DNA of 64,000 nt from Dipteris shenzhenensis (lineage: Eukaryota; Polypodiophyta; Polypodiopsida; Gleicheniales). The translations under genes were made by a program, and so were the position numbers. Location of the stretch: NCBI GenBank assembly GCA_047967505.1, contig CM106539.1; one strand, written 5' to 3'. The notes under the pieces were generated by a model that was given only the letters and a program-made list of their open reading frames with translations, was not told the origin of the DNA and made no database searches. Shown in pieces: positions 22,563 to 32,266 of the stretch; position 1 is the stretch's first letter, and each line of letters opens with the position of its first letter.

Positions 22563-22795
22563 TGTTGAGATATGATGCAATGTGCACATATTAGAGGCTA
22601 AGGTATGGTATAGTAATGTATTAAAGTATCCACCCTAGGATGTGGACTACATGATGTGAGGATGTGGATCGAGGACATCCACAAGGAGAGGTGTGGATAA
22701 GAGAATCCCACAGGTGTTGACTATTCTAAAGGGCTTCTCTTTATATAAGAAGCCTACCATGTGTTGGTGATCATATACATTGCAATAGATTAAGT
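22563..22795 (+). mobile_element. Possible truncated LTR in plus orientation
   Basis: The sequence begins TGTTGAGATATGATGC and has a TATA-like CTTTATATAAG at 22738-22748. It is cut off where the minus-strand copia RNase H begins at about 22790. The first 11 bases match the start of the LTR at 49315. The rest cannot be confirmed by eye. Confidence 0.35.
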
Positions 22796-24018
22796 GTTTG
22801 CTACCCTATGTCTCTGGTCCAAAGGAACGGAAATAGGCTTATAGCCTGTCATCCCATATTTGGACAGCATATCCAATCCATACTGCCTCTGCAAGAGCCA
22901 TATCCTACTTGTGGATCTAATCACCTCAATGCCCAAGAAGTAACACAGCTCTCCCAAATCCTTCATCTCAAACTTCTGCTTCAATAGCATTTTCACATGA
23001 AGGATATCTTCATCACTATCACCTATGATGATCAAATCATCAACATAAATGACAAGCAGCACAGCATAATGCCTTTCTCTGTTTTTCTCACATAAAGTGA
23101 GAAATCTATCGTGGAAATCTAAAAGCCAATAGTGACAAGATACTATCCTATCTTGTTAGACCATGCTCTGGGTGCTTGCTTCAAGCCATACAAGGCTTTC
23201 TTCAACCTGCAAACAAACTCAGGATGAACAACATGCACATAACCCAGTGGCTGCTCCATATAGACCTCTTCTTGCAAATCACCATGCAAGAAAGCATTCT
23301 TTACATCCATCTGATGTAAAGACCATCCCTTCGATGCAGCCATAGCAATGACTGCTCTTATAGTTGCCATCCTTGCAACTGGACCGAATGTTTCTTCATA
23401 ATCAATGCCATATGTCTGTGCATACCCCTTGACAACTAATCTTGCCTTGTATCTGCTCACAAAACCATTAGCATTGTGCTTCACCTTATAAACCCACTTG
23501 CAGCCAATTGCATTATTGTCTTTAGGCAAAGGCACTAATTCCCATGTAACATTTACTTCCAAGGCATCCATTTCTTCATCCATGGCTTTATCCCATTTTT
23601 CTTTTCCCATGGCTTGCTCAAAAGAAGTGGGTTCTGGTTCATGTATCACTTTGACCATATAGGCATAGTGAATGGCTGTAAATCCATCATATTTCAGACT
23701 ATCCACAAGATACTTAACTCTGGTAGACCTGCGCAAAATAGGCTCACTACCAAGTGCTCTCAAAACATCCCTTGTCTTTCTTACTCCAGGTGTAACAACA
23801 AAAGGAATACCCAACTCATTATCAAGGCTCTGTTCTAAGCCACTGGATTCACCATCCACATAAGAGTGACCTGCATTCACATCAACCATGGGCAGATCTA
23901 CTTTATCTTTTCCTTTTCGTGATACTTGCATACCAATATCTGCATTGCTTTGAGGAGATTCTCCTGATCTCAATCTGCCTGTCCATGGCGAAGTATGTGA
24001 ACCACTGCTAGAGGACAC
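22790..24018 (-). pseudogene. Copia reverse transcriptase
   Basis: The 291-aa frame at 23143-24018 is unusually well kept. It starts with an acidic/Ser-rich linker, then [17 protein letters not shown], then the RT proper with [53 protein letters not shown] and [14 protein letters not shown]. The second frame at 22790-23062 holds the catalytic box VIYVDDLIIIG and KDLGELCYFLGIEVI. A single frame break near 23070-23140 separates the two. The RT of an active copy would make cDNA in the particle. This one is broken and lacks RNase H. Confidence 0.9.
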
Positions 24019-24194
24019 TACAGGTCCACTAATATTTTGTGATTGCTGCTGTGAATTCTATGCAGCATTACCATTTTGTGCATCTACATCATCAATCACA
24101 TTTACTGGTTTATACCAGCTGCTCATCTCATCAAAAACAACATCTCTGCTCACTATAACTTACAAGTAGAAGGGTTATAGCATCTATACGTTTT

Positions 24195-24415
24195 CTACTG
24201 TAGAGAATAACCAATAAAGATGCACTTCTCAGCTTTTGGATCCAACTTGGATCTCAACTCATCTGGCACATGAACATAGGCAATGCAACCAAAAACTTTC
24301 AAATGAGAAATATCTGGTTTCCTACTAGTATACCTCTCCTCTGGCGTCATGCCATGTATTGTTGCAGTGGGAGTCCTATTCATTATGTAGACTGTTGTAG
24401 CAACTCCTTCAGCCC
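24195..24415 (-). pseudogene. Copia integrase C-terminal fragment
   Basis: The frame reads HWAEGVATTVYIMNRTP, then MTPEERYTSRKPDISHLKVFG, then KAEKCIFIGYS. This is the conserved end of the copia integrase catalytic core and the following region (HLKVFGCIAYV). The catalytic DDE residues lie upstream and are not present. The sequence leaves coding exactly at about 24415. Confidence 0.85.
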
Positions 24416-24650
24416 AATGAGCTATATAGCATAGAATATGCTTCTAACCATTAACTATGCTAGATGGAGTAAATTGTCTACTAGTTATCTCAGATTATGC
24501 TACTTAGCACAACAACTATATAGCTCAGATCACGTGCTTCATGGCACAAATAACACTACATTGCACATCAGCCATGCTATGTTGAAAAAATTCTAGTGAA
24601 TAGTGCATAAATTTGCCATATAGCAAATCAACATGCTATATAGAAAATGG
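24415..24650 (+). repeat. Palindrome-bearing AT-rich repeat at the copia break
   Basis: The first bases read TGAGCTATATAGCATAG, followed by motifs such as CTATATAGCTCAG and AGCATAGAATATGC. This resembles the 80-bp tandem array at 51524-51860, which lies beside another broken copia. Copies here are too diverged to fix a period. Confidence 0.5.
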
Positions 24651-25800
24651 TAGATATCTAACTAACACATGTACTGTGCACAGCTATACAAAATAAAAAG
24701 TTTTTGTTAATACCTCTTGCGCTTTGTGCCTCAGGTTACTCTCTGCAAATAAATCCCATGCAATGGTGAAAGGCTACATCTCCTTATCCCTTTGCATTGA
24801 CTTGTAGTTCTCCAAGGCAAAAATTTTGCAAAAAATAGCCCAATTTCATAATTTGCTAACCTCTCTTGATAGACTTCATAGTGACGTTGCACAAGGTTCT
24901 TGGCAAATTCATCATGTACATGATACGGCTTTATTTTCTTTTGCTCAAAAACTATTTTGGAACACACTAATACAGATTCCTAGTTTACAAGGCTGATGTC
25001 TTTGGAACCTACTCATATCTCCCTTAGATCCATTCGAATCGCATTAAGCCTAGACTCCTCATTAAAACCCTGTGTACTGGCAAAATTTCTTTTGTACAAC
25101 CTACACACGTGATATCTTCTTAGATTCCTTGTGAGTTGGATTAGCCGAAACGAGCTTGTTGGAATAACCTATTATGAATCATCTCCACAAAGGCGGAAAG
25201 ACTAAAACTCAATACATATTGCACAACTCTAAATTCACGAGTTGACTAGAAGAAAAAAATAGTAGATTTTAAGACACTCTTATGAGAAAAATCAACAACA
25301 CATGATCCATGCTTTCAATGAAAGTTTGACACACCATTGTCACATGATTGAATCCTCAGTAGGCTGGACATGTGAGGAAAGGAAGAGTGAAACTCAGGTT
25401 GAGTTGGATGATGGCCCAAAGGGTGAATGAAGCTTCTTCAACTTGGAGGATAAGAGAAACAAATGGTTGAGTACACAATCGCTTGCACCGAGGGGGAATG
25501 GAAGTTTGAAATGAGAATCAAGGCCCTACTAGAAATGCCTTGTCACGCTTTCAATTACTTGATAGTGGTGTCGCATGTAATTATGCAACGGACTCTTTAT
25601 ATTTAATTGCAAAATATTACAAGCTTTTTTTGTTTTTCCTTAGTCTACGATGTATTTTGCTATATTTTCATGCTATGTAGTGGAAAAAGAATTCCACATT
25701 ACCTTGCTTCCACATTTACAAGGTATTTAGGCTATGGATGGTGAAAGAGAGACCAACCACATAATATGACACTCACTCTAATGACACATGGGTAAGGCAA
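24651..25800. other. Intergenic, nothing recognised
   Basis: AT-rich DNA with only short frames. No repeat boundary or domain was found. Confidence 0.5.
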
Positions 25801-25961
25801 TCATCCATGCCCCAATAGATGCAAAGATATGGGAGAAGATAAAGCACCTCCACATAAAATGTTTTCACTCTAGTAGGAGATTTGACTCATGGGAAGGAGA
25901 ATCATCCATGCCCCAATACATGCAAAGAGTTTGGGGAGAAGATGAAGCACCTCCATATAAG
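25801..25961 (+). repeat. 101-bp spaced tandem duplication
   Basis: The 60-bp block starting TCATCCATGCCCCAATA at 25801 recurs at 25902 with few changes, giving a period of 101 bp. Confidence 0.85.
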
Positions 25962-26793
25962 AGGGGGTTTTCTGGAGTTAGGGGAGGATATGACGAGTAG
26001 GAATTCTCCATGGAAGCACCAAAAAGTGCTTAATTGGCATTGATTGTAGTAGTTTGTGACCTTGTACCAAAGGATGATGCATAGATTGATATTGCATAGG
26101 AATCCTTGCTATAGTGCCATTGTAAGTTGTGTTAGCATTGAAGTATTTGTATCCCAAGGATAACAAACACAATGCATGAGAGATGCAAGCTTGCCCCTAG
26201 TTGTTGGATTACATAGGACACTAACTTTGAGAATACTAGCAAACTTTTAGCACTCTTTAACACTCCCATGTTGTTGGAGACCATCCAACTTAGTAGTTGT
26301 ATGAAAATTTATTGCTTTTTATATGTATGTAAACCTTTAACATACCATAGAGTCCTTTCTTTTTTTAGAGAGTGAAAATGGGTATACTAAAAAGAAGGCA
26401 CAATTTAATAATTTGGCATTGACAATGTATAATACTTTGCCCTCTTGCCTTTCTTAATACATGAAAAGCTATTTGCTTTGCTTCAATTATGAGTCTTCAA
26501 TAAATAAGAGGACATGCAAAAGTTTCAAACAAGGAATATGCAAGAGTAGAGATTGTTAAAAAGTAAAGTAACTCTTGCTTGCAAGGATGGGAATAGAGAG
26601 GAAAAACGTGATGACTACACGAGTATGGCAAAGTATGAAGGGTGGAGGAGAGAATAATTGGTAGGAAGTGAAGAGAAAGGAGAAAGGGATGGAGATTTGA
26701 GTAGGCTGTCATGGAGGGAGAAGGGCTCACTAGAAGATGGGTTGAGTTAGTCCACCAATAAGGTCGAAATGGGAGAGATAAGAATTGATTTGC

Positions 26794-26797
<4 letters not shown>

Positions 26798-26829
<32 letters not shown>
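26798..26829 (+). repeat. (GA)n microsatellite
   Basis: About sixteen uninterrupted GA units. Confidence 0.95.
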
Positions 26830-26835
<6 letters not shown>

Positions 26836-26969
26836 TAGCTATGTTCACATAACAATCAGCATCTTGCTCCTTAATTTAATGAAACACCTCTTTAAAAAAT
26901 GCATTACTATTCAATTCATGCATAAAATTTTATATAATCTCAAGTTATCTCTAGTAATTAATAATTTAT

Positions 26970-27190
26970 GAGAACTCCACATTCACTCAAATCATGAAGT
27001 ACTATCCTATTGATTTTTTGACAACCCCACAATCATTCAAATCATGAAGTACTATCTTGCTGGATTTCTTGAAAACCCCACAACCACTCAATCTTCAAGT
27101 ACTATCCACTTTATTTTCTCGAGAACGTTATGGCCCTTGCAAACCCCGTTGCCTCTCAAATCCTAAAGTACTATCTCCTTGATTGTCTTG
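26970..27190 (+). repeat. Degenerate 50-bp tandem repeat, four copies
   Basis: The core ATCATGAAGTACTATC recurs at 26991 and 27041, and in changed form at 27091 and 27160. Each is preceded by an ACCCCACAA-like block. Periods are 50, 50 and 69 bp. Confidence 0.75.
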
Positions 27191-27340
27191 GTTGATAGTG
27201 TTACTTGTGCTAAATGTGAATTTGCTTTAAATTGGTGTCCCCTCAATTGAGGATAGTGGTACTAATGGTTACCATAGATCATTCAATGTAGAACTTACAA
27301 GTATTATGATACTGATTTCAATTGGGGGACAAGTATAAGA

Positions 27341-27431
27341 AACTTTGCATGGCAATGGATGGGAAGAGCCTTGGACCACACATAACTTTGCATGGCAATG
27401 GATGGGAAGAGCCTTGGACCACACATAACTT
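27341..27431 (+). repeat. 43-bp perfect tandem duplication
   Basis: The unit starting AACTTTGCATGGCAATGG occurs at 27341 and 27384 with no change seen, and a third start follows at 27427. Identity suggests a recent slippage event. Confidence 0.9.
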
Positions 27432-27597
27432 CTTCATTTGTTGTGTTCAGCTCAAAATATCATGAGGTTTGTTTCTTTAGGAAACATTCACAATACCTAA
27501 ATAAAAATTTAGTAATCACAATCATCCAACAAAGTTTATACCTATGCTATATTTTACACATGTTGAAGCAAAAAAAAGGGTCAGGAATACATGAGCC

Positions 27598-27661
27598 TCT
27601 CTCTCTCTCTCCCTCCCTCTCTCTCTATATATATATGTATGTGTGTGTGTGTGTGTGTGTG
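27598..27661 (+). repeat. Compound (CT)n-(TA)n-(GT)n microsatellite
   Basis: CT units pass through a short CCCT interruption into TA units and then into about ten GT units. Confidence 0.95.
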
Positions 27662-28171
27662 AATGCACATGCTCGTGCACACGTGTGTGTGTTTCTTTTT
27701 TTATAAAAGGTATACTTCTATATTAATATAGAATATTGGCAAAATTTTATACAAGTTGGTTTTTAAGTTTCACAAGGATAGTGAAAATTCCCTATGAGTG
27801 TATCTTGTTAATTTGATTTTTAAAATTAAAAAATCCATGGTTATTAACAAGCAAATTTCAAAAACAAGGAATTGTCAAGATGTCCTTGATGATATATAAT
27901 GTGATTTTAAACATCTCCTTTCAAAATTGACACAAAAGATGTAAATCTTGACACAAGTTTTAACTTTTTCTATAACAAGATTTTCAAGTCCTAGTGAATG
28001 TTATAAACTCTTAGTTTTATTGGGACATAGTTTCATCACAAACTTAAAAGTTATTTCTTCAAATGAAAAGTTATTGGGACCAAGAAACTTTCACTATAAA
28101 CTTGAAGGTTATTGGATATAGAAAGTTTCATCATGAGCTTAAAAGTTATCGCTTAACCAATATAACAACTC

Positions 28172-28200
28172 GGGGGGGGGGGGGGGGGGGAGGGTGGGGG
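28172..28200 (+). repeat. G19 tract with further G-runs
   Basis: Nineteen consecutive G, then A, GGG, T, GGGGG. It could form a G-quadruplex. A run this long is also prone to sequencing error. Confidence 0.85.
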
Positions 28201-28426
28201 TTCACTCATCATATGTATCCCTATCACATGAATTCTATAGAGGGATATTTATATTTTTGAATTTAACAAAAATTAACTTACATAAGGGAGTATTTTAAAC
28301 AATTTTGGAAAAAATCACAAATTTGAATAGAAAAAGGGTACATTTTATTAATGAAAAATCTACAAATAAGGGATTTTAAAAATGGGTTTTGAACACACGT
28401 GATATTGAGGGTTTATACATAGTGAA

Positions 28427-28442
28427 CCCCCCCCCCCTCCTC

Positions 28443-28488
<46 letters not shown>

Positions 28489-28500
28489 GGGGGGGGGGAG
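28427..28500 (+). repeat. C11 - (GA)n - G11 mirror/inverted structure
   Basis: C11TCC at 28427-28440 and GGAG11 at 28485-28498 are exact inverted repeats. They flank about 44 bp made mostly of GA units. The block can pair as a hairpin, or form other non-B structures. Confidence 0.85.
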
Positions 28501-29614
28501 GGGCGTGGTACAATGACAAAAAAATACCAAAGCTTGAATGATGATGGGGTGGAGGGGATGAGGACAATCAAGTCCCATAAAAAAAGGCCAAAGTGAAGCA
28601 CAAGGTTCCTTGAAAAGGAACGGTTATCACTCACCCACACTACTAACCACATGAGCGTTCATCAACTATGTTCCATGAATGGGAGGGCCAATCTTTCCAA
28701 AGAGTATGGGGGGGGCTAGAGTGCACTTGCATATAGCTTTACCTGAAGTAGGCAAAATATTGCACACTATCCAAGTACACTGTTAAAGGTGAGGTTGCCT
28801 GCTTGATAGTAAAGTCTAGCGTTGCACATGGTTTTGCGGATAGGTGGCAAGTTGTAATAGATCTTGGTTCATGCATTGTCGTGAGTGTGGATAGCACTCC
28901 AACTAAATAGAATGCTTTCTAAGAAACCGTCACCTATGTCCCCACCCTACCCCAAAAGAAAAGTGAATGTAAGGGATGATAAAAAGTTTCTAAAGATGTC
29001 CAATCTAGGCACCCAACATCTTTTCGAACTTAAAGGCATGCCTCTAGGAAAAAGAAGAACCACCCTTTTGACCTTGAAGTACCAAAATATTTAGAATAAA
29101 ATAATTTCAACTCCCTTATTACTTCTAGCCTTCGTACTGGCAATTGTAGCAGTAACTCTATCTTCTTTTGCTAACCGCTTTTAGCAATATTATTGTGGTC
29201 TACCATCGCTATCAATTGAAAGTTCTACTGTGGTTAGTTATGGAGCCAAGAGTCCACAATTGAGGTGGCACCCAAAATGTAGGGTGGGCGGAAAGAGTTC
29301 TCCACGAGTAAACATGTTTGGTGGGTGTTAGTGCCTCACACAGAAAAAATTGGCACTCAAAACAAAACCTATAACACTATCCTCCTTAACCACCATCATG
29401 TGATAATGAACTCTTTAGAGTGTCTTTCTTGATATCTCACTCATAGAAAAGACGATCCACTTGGGCCTACCCATAGTGTTAACCCTCTTAACTTGATCTA
29501 AAAGTACCGGGGTATTCTTCTTGACCCTTAGATGTGATTTAATAAAGGGAGGGTGACCCCATTGTGAGCTTGATGTAGTTAATATATGATCACACAACCA
29601 TGGAGTCCATAGGC
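28501..29614. other. Intergenic, nothing recognised
   Basis: Only short frames without motif on either strand. Confidence 0.5.
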
Positions 29615-29860
29615 TAATAGTTCAGCAAGCGAAGAACAACCTTACCCCCTTAGCCCTCGCCTAACTCATCACCAATCATTGATGGTTAGGTGAATGATCC
29701 ATGATAGACTTTGCTAAGATGATGTAACCATTTAATAGTTAAGTGAAGAACAACCTTACCTCTTAAGCCCTCACTTGACTCATCCCAATCACCAATGGTA
29801 CGGTCAAGGGTCCACAATACGCTTTGGTAAGATGATTTAAACCGTTTAATTAAGAACCCT
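29615..29860 (+). repeat. 114-bp degenerate tandem duplication
   Basis: GAAGAACAACCTTACC recurs at 29631 and 29745. Following blocks (AAGCCCTCGCCTAACTCATC and its variant, then GATGAT..AACC.TTTAAT) match in order. Confidence 0.8.
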
Positions 29861-29980
29861 TACCTTTTCCTTTTTTATTTGGTCCTAGTCTTACATATGT
29901 GCTTGGAATATCCCATTGTTCTTAGGTTGCAATTGCCATATAGGATAGCATGAATAAGTGCAATAAGTAGTTATGGCGAT

Positions 29981-30118
29981 ATGGGAGGACCAAGGGCAAC
30001 AACCTACCTTGGCGAACATGTGAGCCTTCTTGGAGTTGGATGCTTCATATGGGAGGACCAAGGGCAACAACCCACCTTGGCGAACATGTGAGCATTCTAG
30101 GAGTTGGATGCTTCATAG
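29981..30118 (+). repeat. 68-bp tandem duplication
   Basis: The unit starting ATGGGAGGACCAAGGGCAAC is repeated at 30049 with about four differences and ends at GGATGCTTCATA in both. Confidence 0.9.
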
Positions 30119-30630
30119 TATCCATAATACTGTCACTGTTTCCAACCAAAGCAGAGAGAAATAATGACAAGAAGGTGAGACTATGAAGCTAGGAGGATTT
30201 TGGAGCTAAGGGTTCACATAGATGGCAAAAGGGAAAATGCTAGTGGAAGGGTGATCTCATGAGGAATCCTAGCGATTGACCATCTGACCATGAGCTCATT
30301 TGGAGCGAATCCCCCAATCGTTGTGCAATTCCCATTCGTTGAGGACGACTTAGGAAACCTTAAATTAAAGGCTCACCATTTAAACATGTCAAGAAATTTT
30401 GTTTGGAACCTTGAAAAATTAAAGGCTTACCAACTTAGCATATCAAGAATGAGAACATTAACAGTGACGATTAATTCTCGATAGACCCGCATCATCCAAA
30501 GAGATGAGGACTTAGGCTCATCCTCATCAGACCCATATTGGGAGAGAGAAAGATTGAGGCTCATGAGCTCAAATTAAGAAATCTTGTTTGGCATCATGAA
30601 CTTGGGTGGGAAGATTACTAGTGACATTAA

Positions 30631-31040
30631 GGCCGTGTTCACACCACCCGATGGCCATCCTCCAAATAGGTAAGGTGAAGGGCTGCTGTCCTAGGTGGCC
30701 CAATAGGAGTCAAAAGAATAATTGTGTTTTGCATGCCCACCCCAAGGCAGATTGATAAAACTCCTTACCAACTGTGCTCCTTGGGTTTCGAAGTTATGCC
30801 AATTCATCGAGACGTCTTGGTTCAACTATTACAGTAATCATGCATTGGTGATGAATGGCATGATGTAAGGCATGTATGCTAGGTGGCGTGAACCACAACA
30901 CTCGACGACCATCTCTCAGGTTCATTTCTTCCTCCATGTGCCATTGGGTGGTCTGAGTTTACAGCCTACATCCACCCATGGTATATAGCATGCATTTAGG
31001 CCGTGGGGTGAGCGCTCAGTCTATGTTTCCAAACACGGCC
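30631..31040. mobile_element. Possible MITE with GGCCGTGTT ends
   Basis: The left end GGCCGTGTTCAC and the right end, read on the other strand, GGCCGTGTTTGG form a short inverted repeat around about 410 bp. The ends look like those of PIF/Harbinger (Tourist-type) MITEs. TTAA is adjacent on the left but 4-5 bp away on the right, so a clean TTA/TAA target duplication is not demonstrated. No transposase is encoded. Confidence 0.35.
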
Positions 31041-31220
31041 CTCCTTAAAAAGATGGTGTGAAGAGTTGCTGTTTTACTTGGCCCCAGGAGAGGGGGGGGG
31101 GGGGGCATGTCCGAACGATGAGACAAAATTATGTCGAGCATCGACAAAGCTCCTCACAAACTGTGTTGATGAGGAAGTCATGCCGATGTTCTGCTTGAAC
31201 CGTGGTGAAAGTTAGTCATT
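30660..31220 (+). repeat. Degenerate direct repeat, about 380 bp apart
   Basis: Blocks around 30660-30850 reappear in the same order, with heavy change, at 31043-31220. Examples are GGGCTGCTGTCCTAGGTGG / GAGTTGCTGTTTTACTTGG and CTCCTTACCAACTGTG / CTCCTCACAAACTGTG. It overlaps the possible MITE and indicates an old duplication. Confidence 0.5.
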
Positions 31221-31424
31221 GGAAGCCGAGTCGTGTTCGTTGTCCATGTGGAACCAGAGCAAAGGGGCGAAGGTGTGAACTAGAGCAGGGGTGAGAGGGT
31301 GAAAAAGCCAGCCAAGAAAGGGGAAGTATGAGGAAGAGCCAAGAACCTCCTCTGTGGTTGAAGAAGAAAGAATGATAAGGTGAAATAATAAAAAGTTCAA
31401 AGGTCTTTTCTTGCCAACGGGTGT

Positions 31425-31500
31425 ATCTCTTTCTGTCTTTCTGTCTCTCTATTTGTCTCTCTGTTTGTCTCCGTGTGTCTCTCTCGTCGCCTCCCATCGC
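31425..31500 (+). promoter_or_regulatory. Pyrimidine-rich tract upstream of the ATPase gene
   Basis: A (TCTC/TCTG)n tract of about 70 bases lies 770-840 bp before the start codon, at the edge of the CpG-richer island. Plant promoters often carry such pyrimidine patches near the transcription start. The actual start site is unknown, and this is an inference from composition and place only. Confidence 0.3.
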
Positions 31501-32266
31501 CATGAACAGCTTGGGATCCCTCGCGTCGCCCGAGGATTGAGAGCTCTGCATTCTCCATCACCTCCCTCCCTTGCCTCACGCCACCCCCTGCTCCTCCCTC
31601 CCCTTTTTCTCTCCCCTCCATCAAGAATTTCCGTCTCGGAAATCGATTTCTTCCTGTCCCTTTTTTTCGATTCGCGGGACGTAGCCTCAGTCCCTCCCCG
31701 CAGCTCCGACTCCCTGGCAGCGCACGAGAGTCGTAGACAGAGTTTTTACGAGCTTTTGAATGCACGCCTTGGGGCCTCCCCCAACGGAAGGAACACGCTC
31801 TCCCGTGTTAAGACCGGCGCAGCAGGAGGAGAGCTGAAGCGGAGAGATGAAATTTAGCCCGTTCTAGATGGAGGATGGAATTCTTCGGCAGTTCATGTCG
31901 TAGAGAAGGCTAGTTTGCAGGGGTGGTGGAATGAATGAGATAGAGCCTAGACGAGGTCCTGTTAGATTAGTGATGTAATATCGAATGCTTCGGCATTGTA
32001 TGTGGCGGAGATCGAGTGTAGATTGAGAGATTCGTTGCGGGGCTTTTGTCTGAATCGGTGGGAGGAGAGGGGCGGAACTGAGCAATCGCTGAGAAAGAGA
32101 GGAAAACAGGCGAGCGATCGCCGAAGCAATCCGATTCGCGAAAGAAACAACAAGGCAACAGAGAAAGAGAGGGTGCGCGATCGCTGCTGAGGCAATCCTA
32201 GAGAAGAGAGCGAGAGAACGCGATCAGCTTCGCGAAGGAAAGCGAAAAAGCAAGAGAGCTGCGCGG

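Larger units (their letters stand above)
22790..24415 (-). mobile_element. Copia retrotransposon fragment: integrase end, RT, start of RNase H
   Basis: This minus-strand piece carries the C-terminal integrase region, the RT and the approach to RNase H. Both ends are abrupt. On the right the coding sequence stops inside integrase at about 24415, where palindrome-containing AT-rich repeat DNA begins. On the left it ends after NTxx within the RT/RNase H boundary. No LTR or PBS is attached. Confidence 0.9.

Noticed and set aside
28360-28652. Minus-strand frames with long Ser-Leu repeats
   Set aside because: They are translations of the (GA)n microsatellite.
31411-31857. A 148-codon plus-strand frame before the ATPase gene
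   Set aside because: The N-terminal half is a translated CT-rich tract (Ser/Leu repeats) and no domain is visible. It is more likely a leader or promoter sequence.
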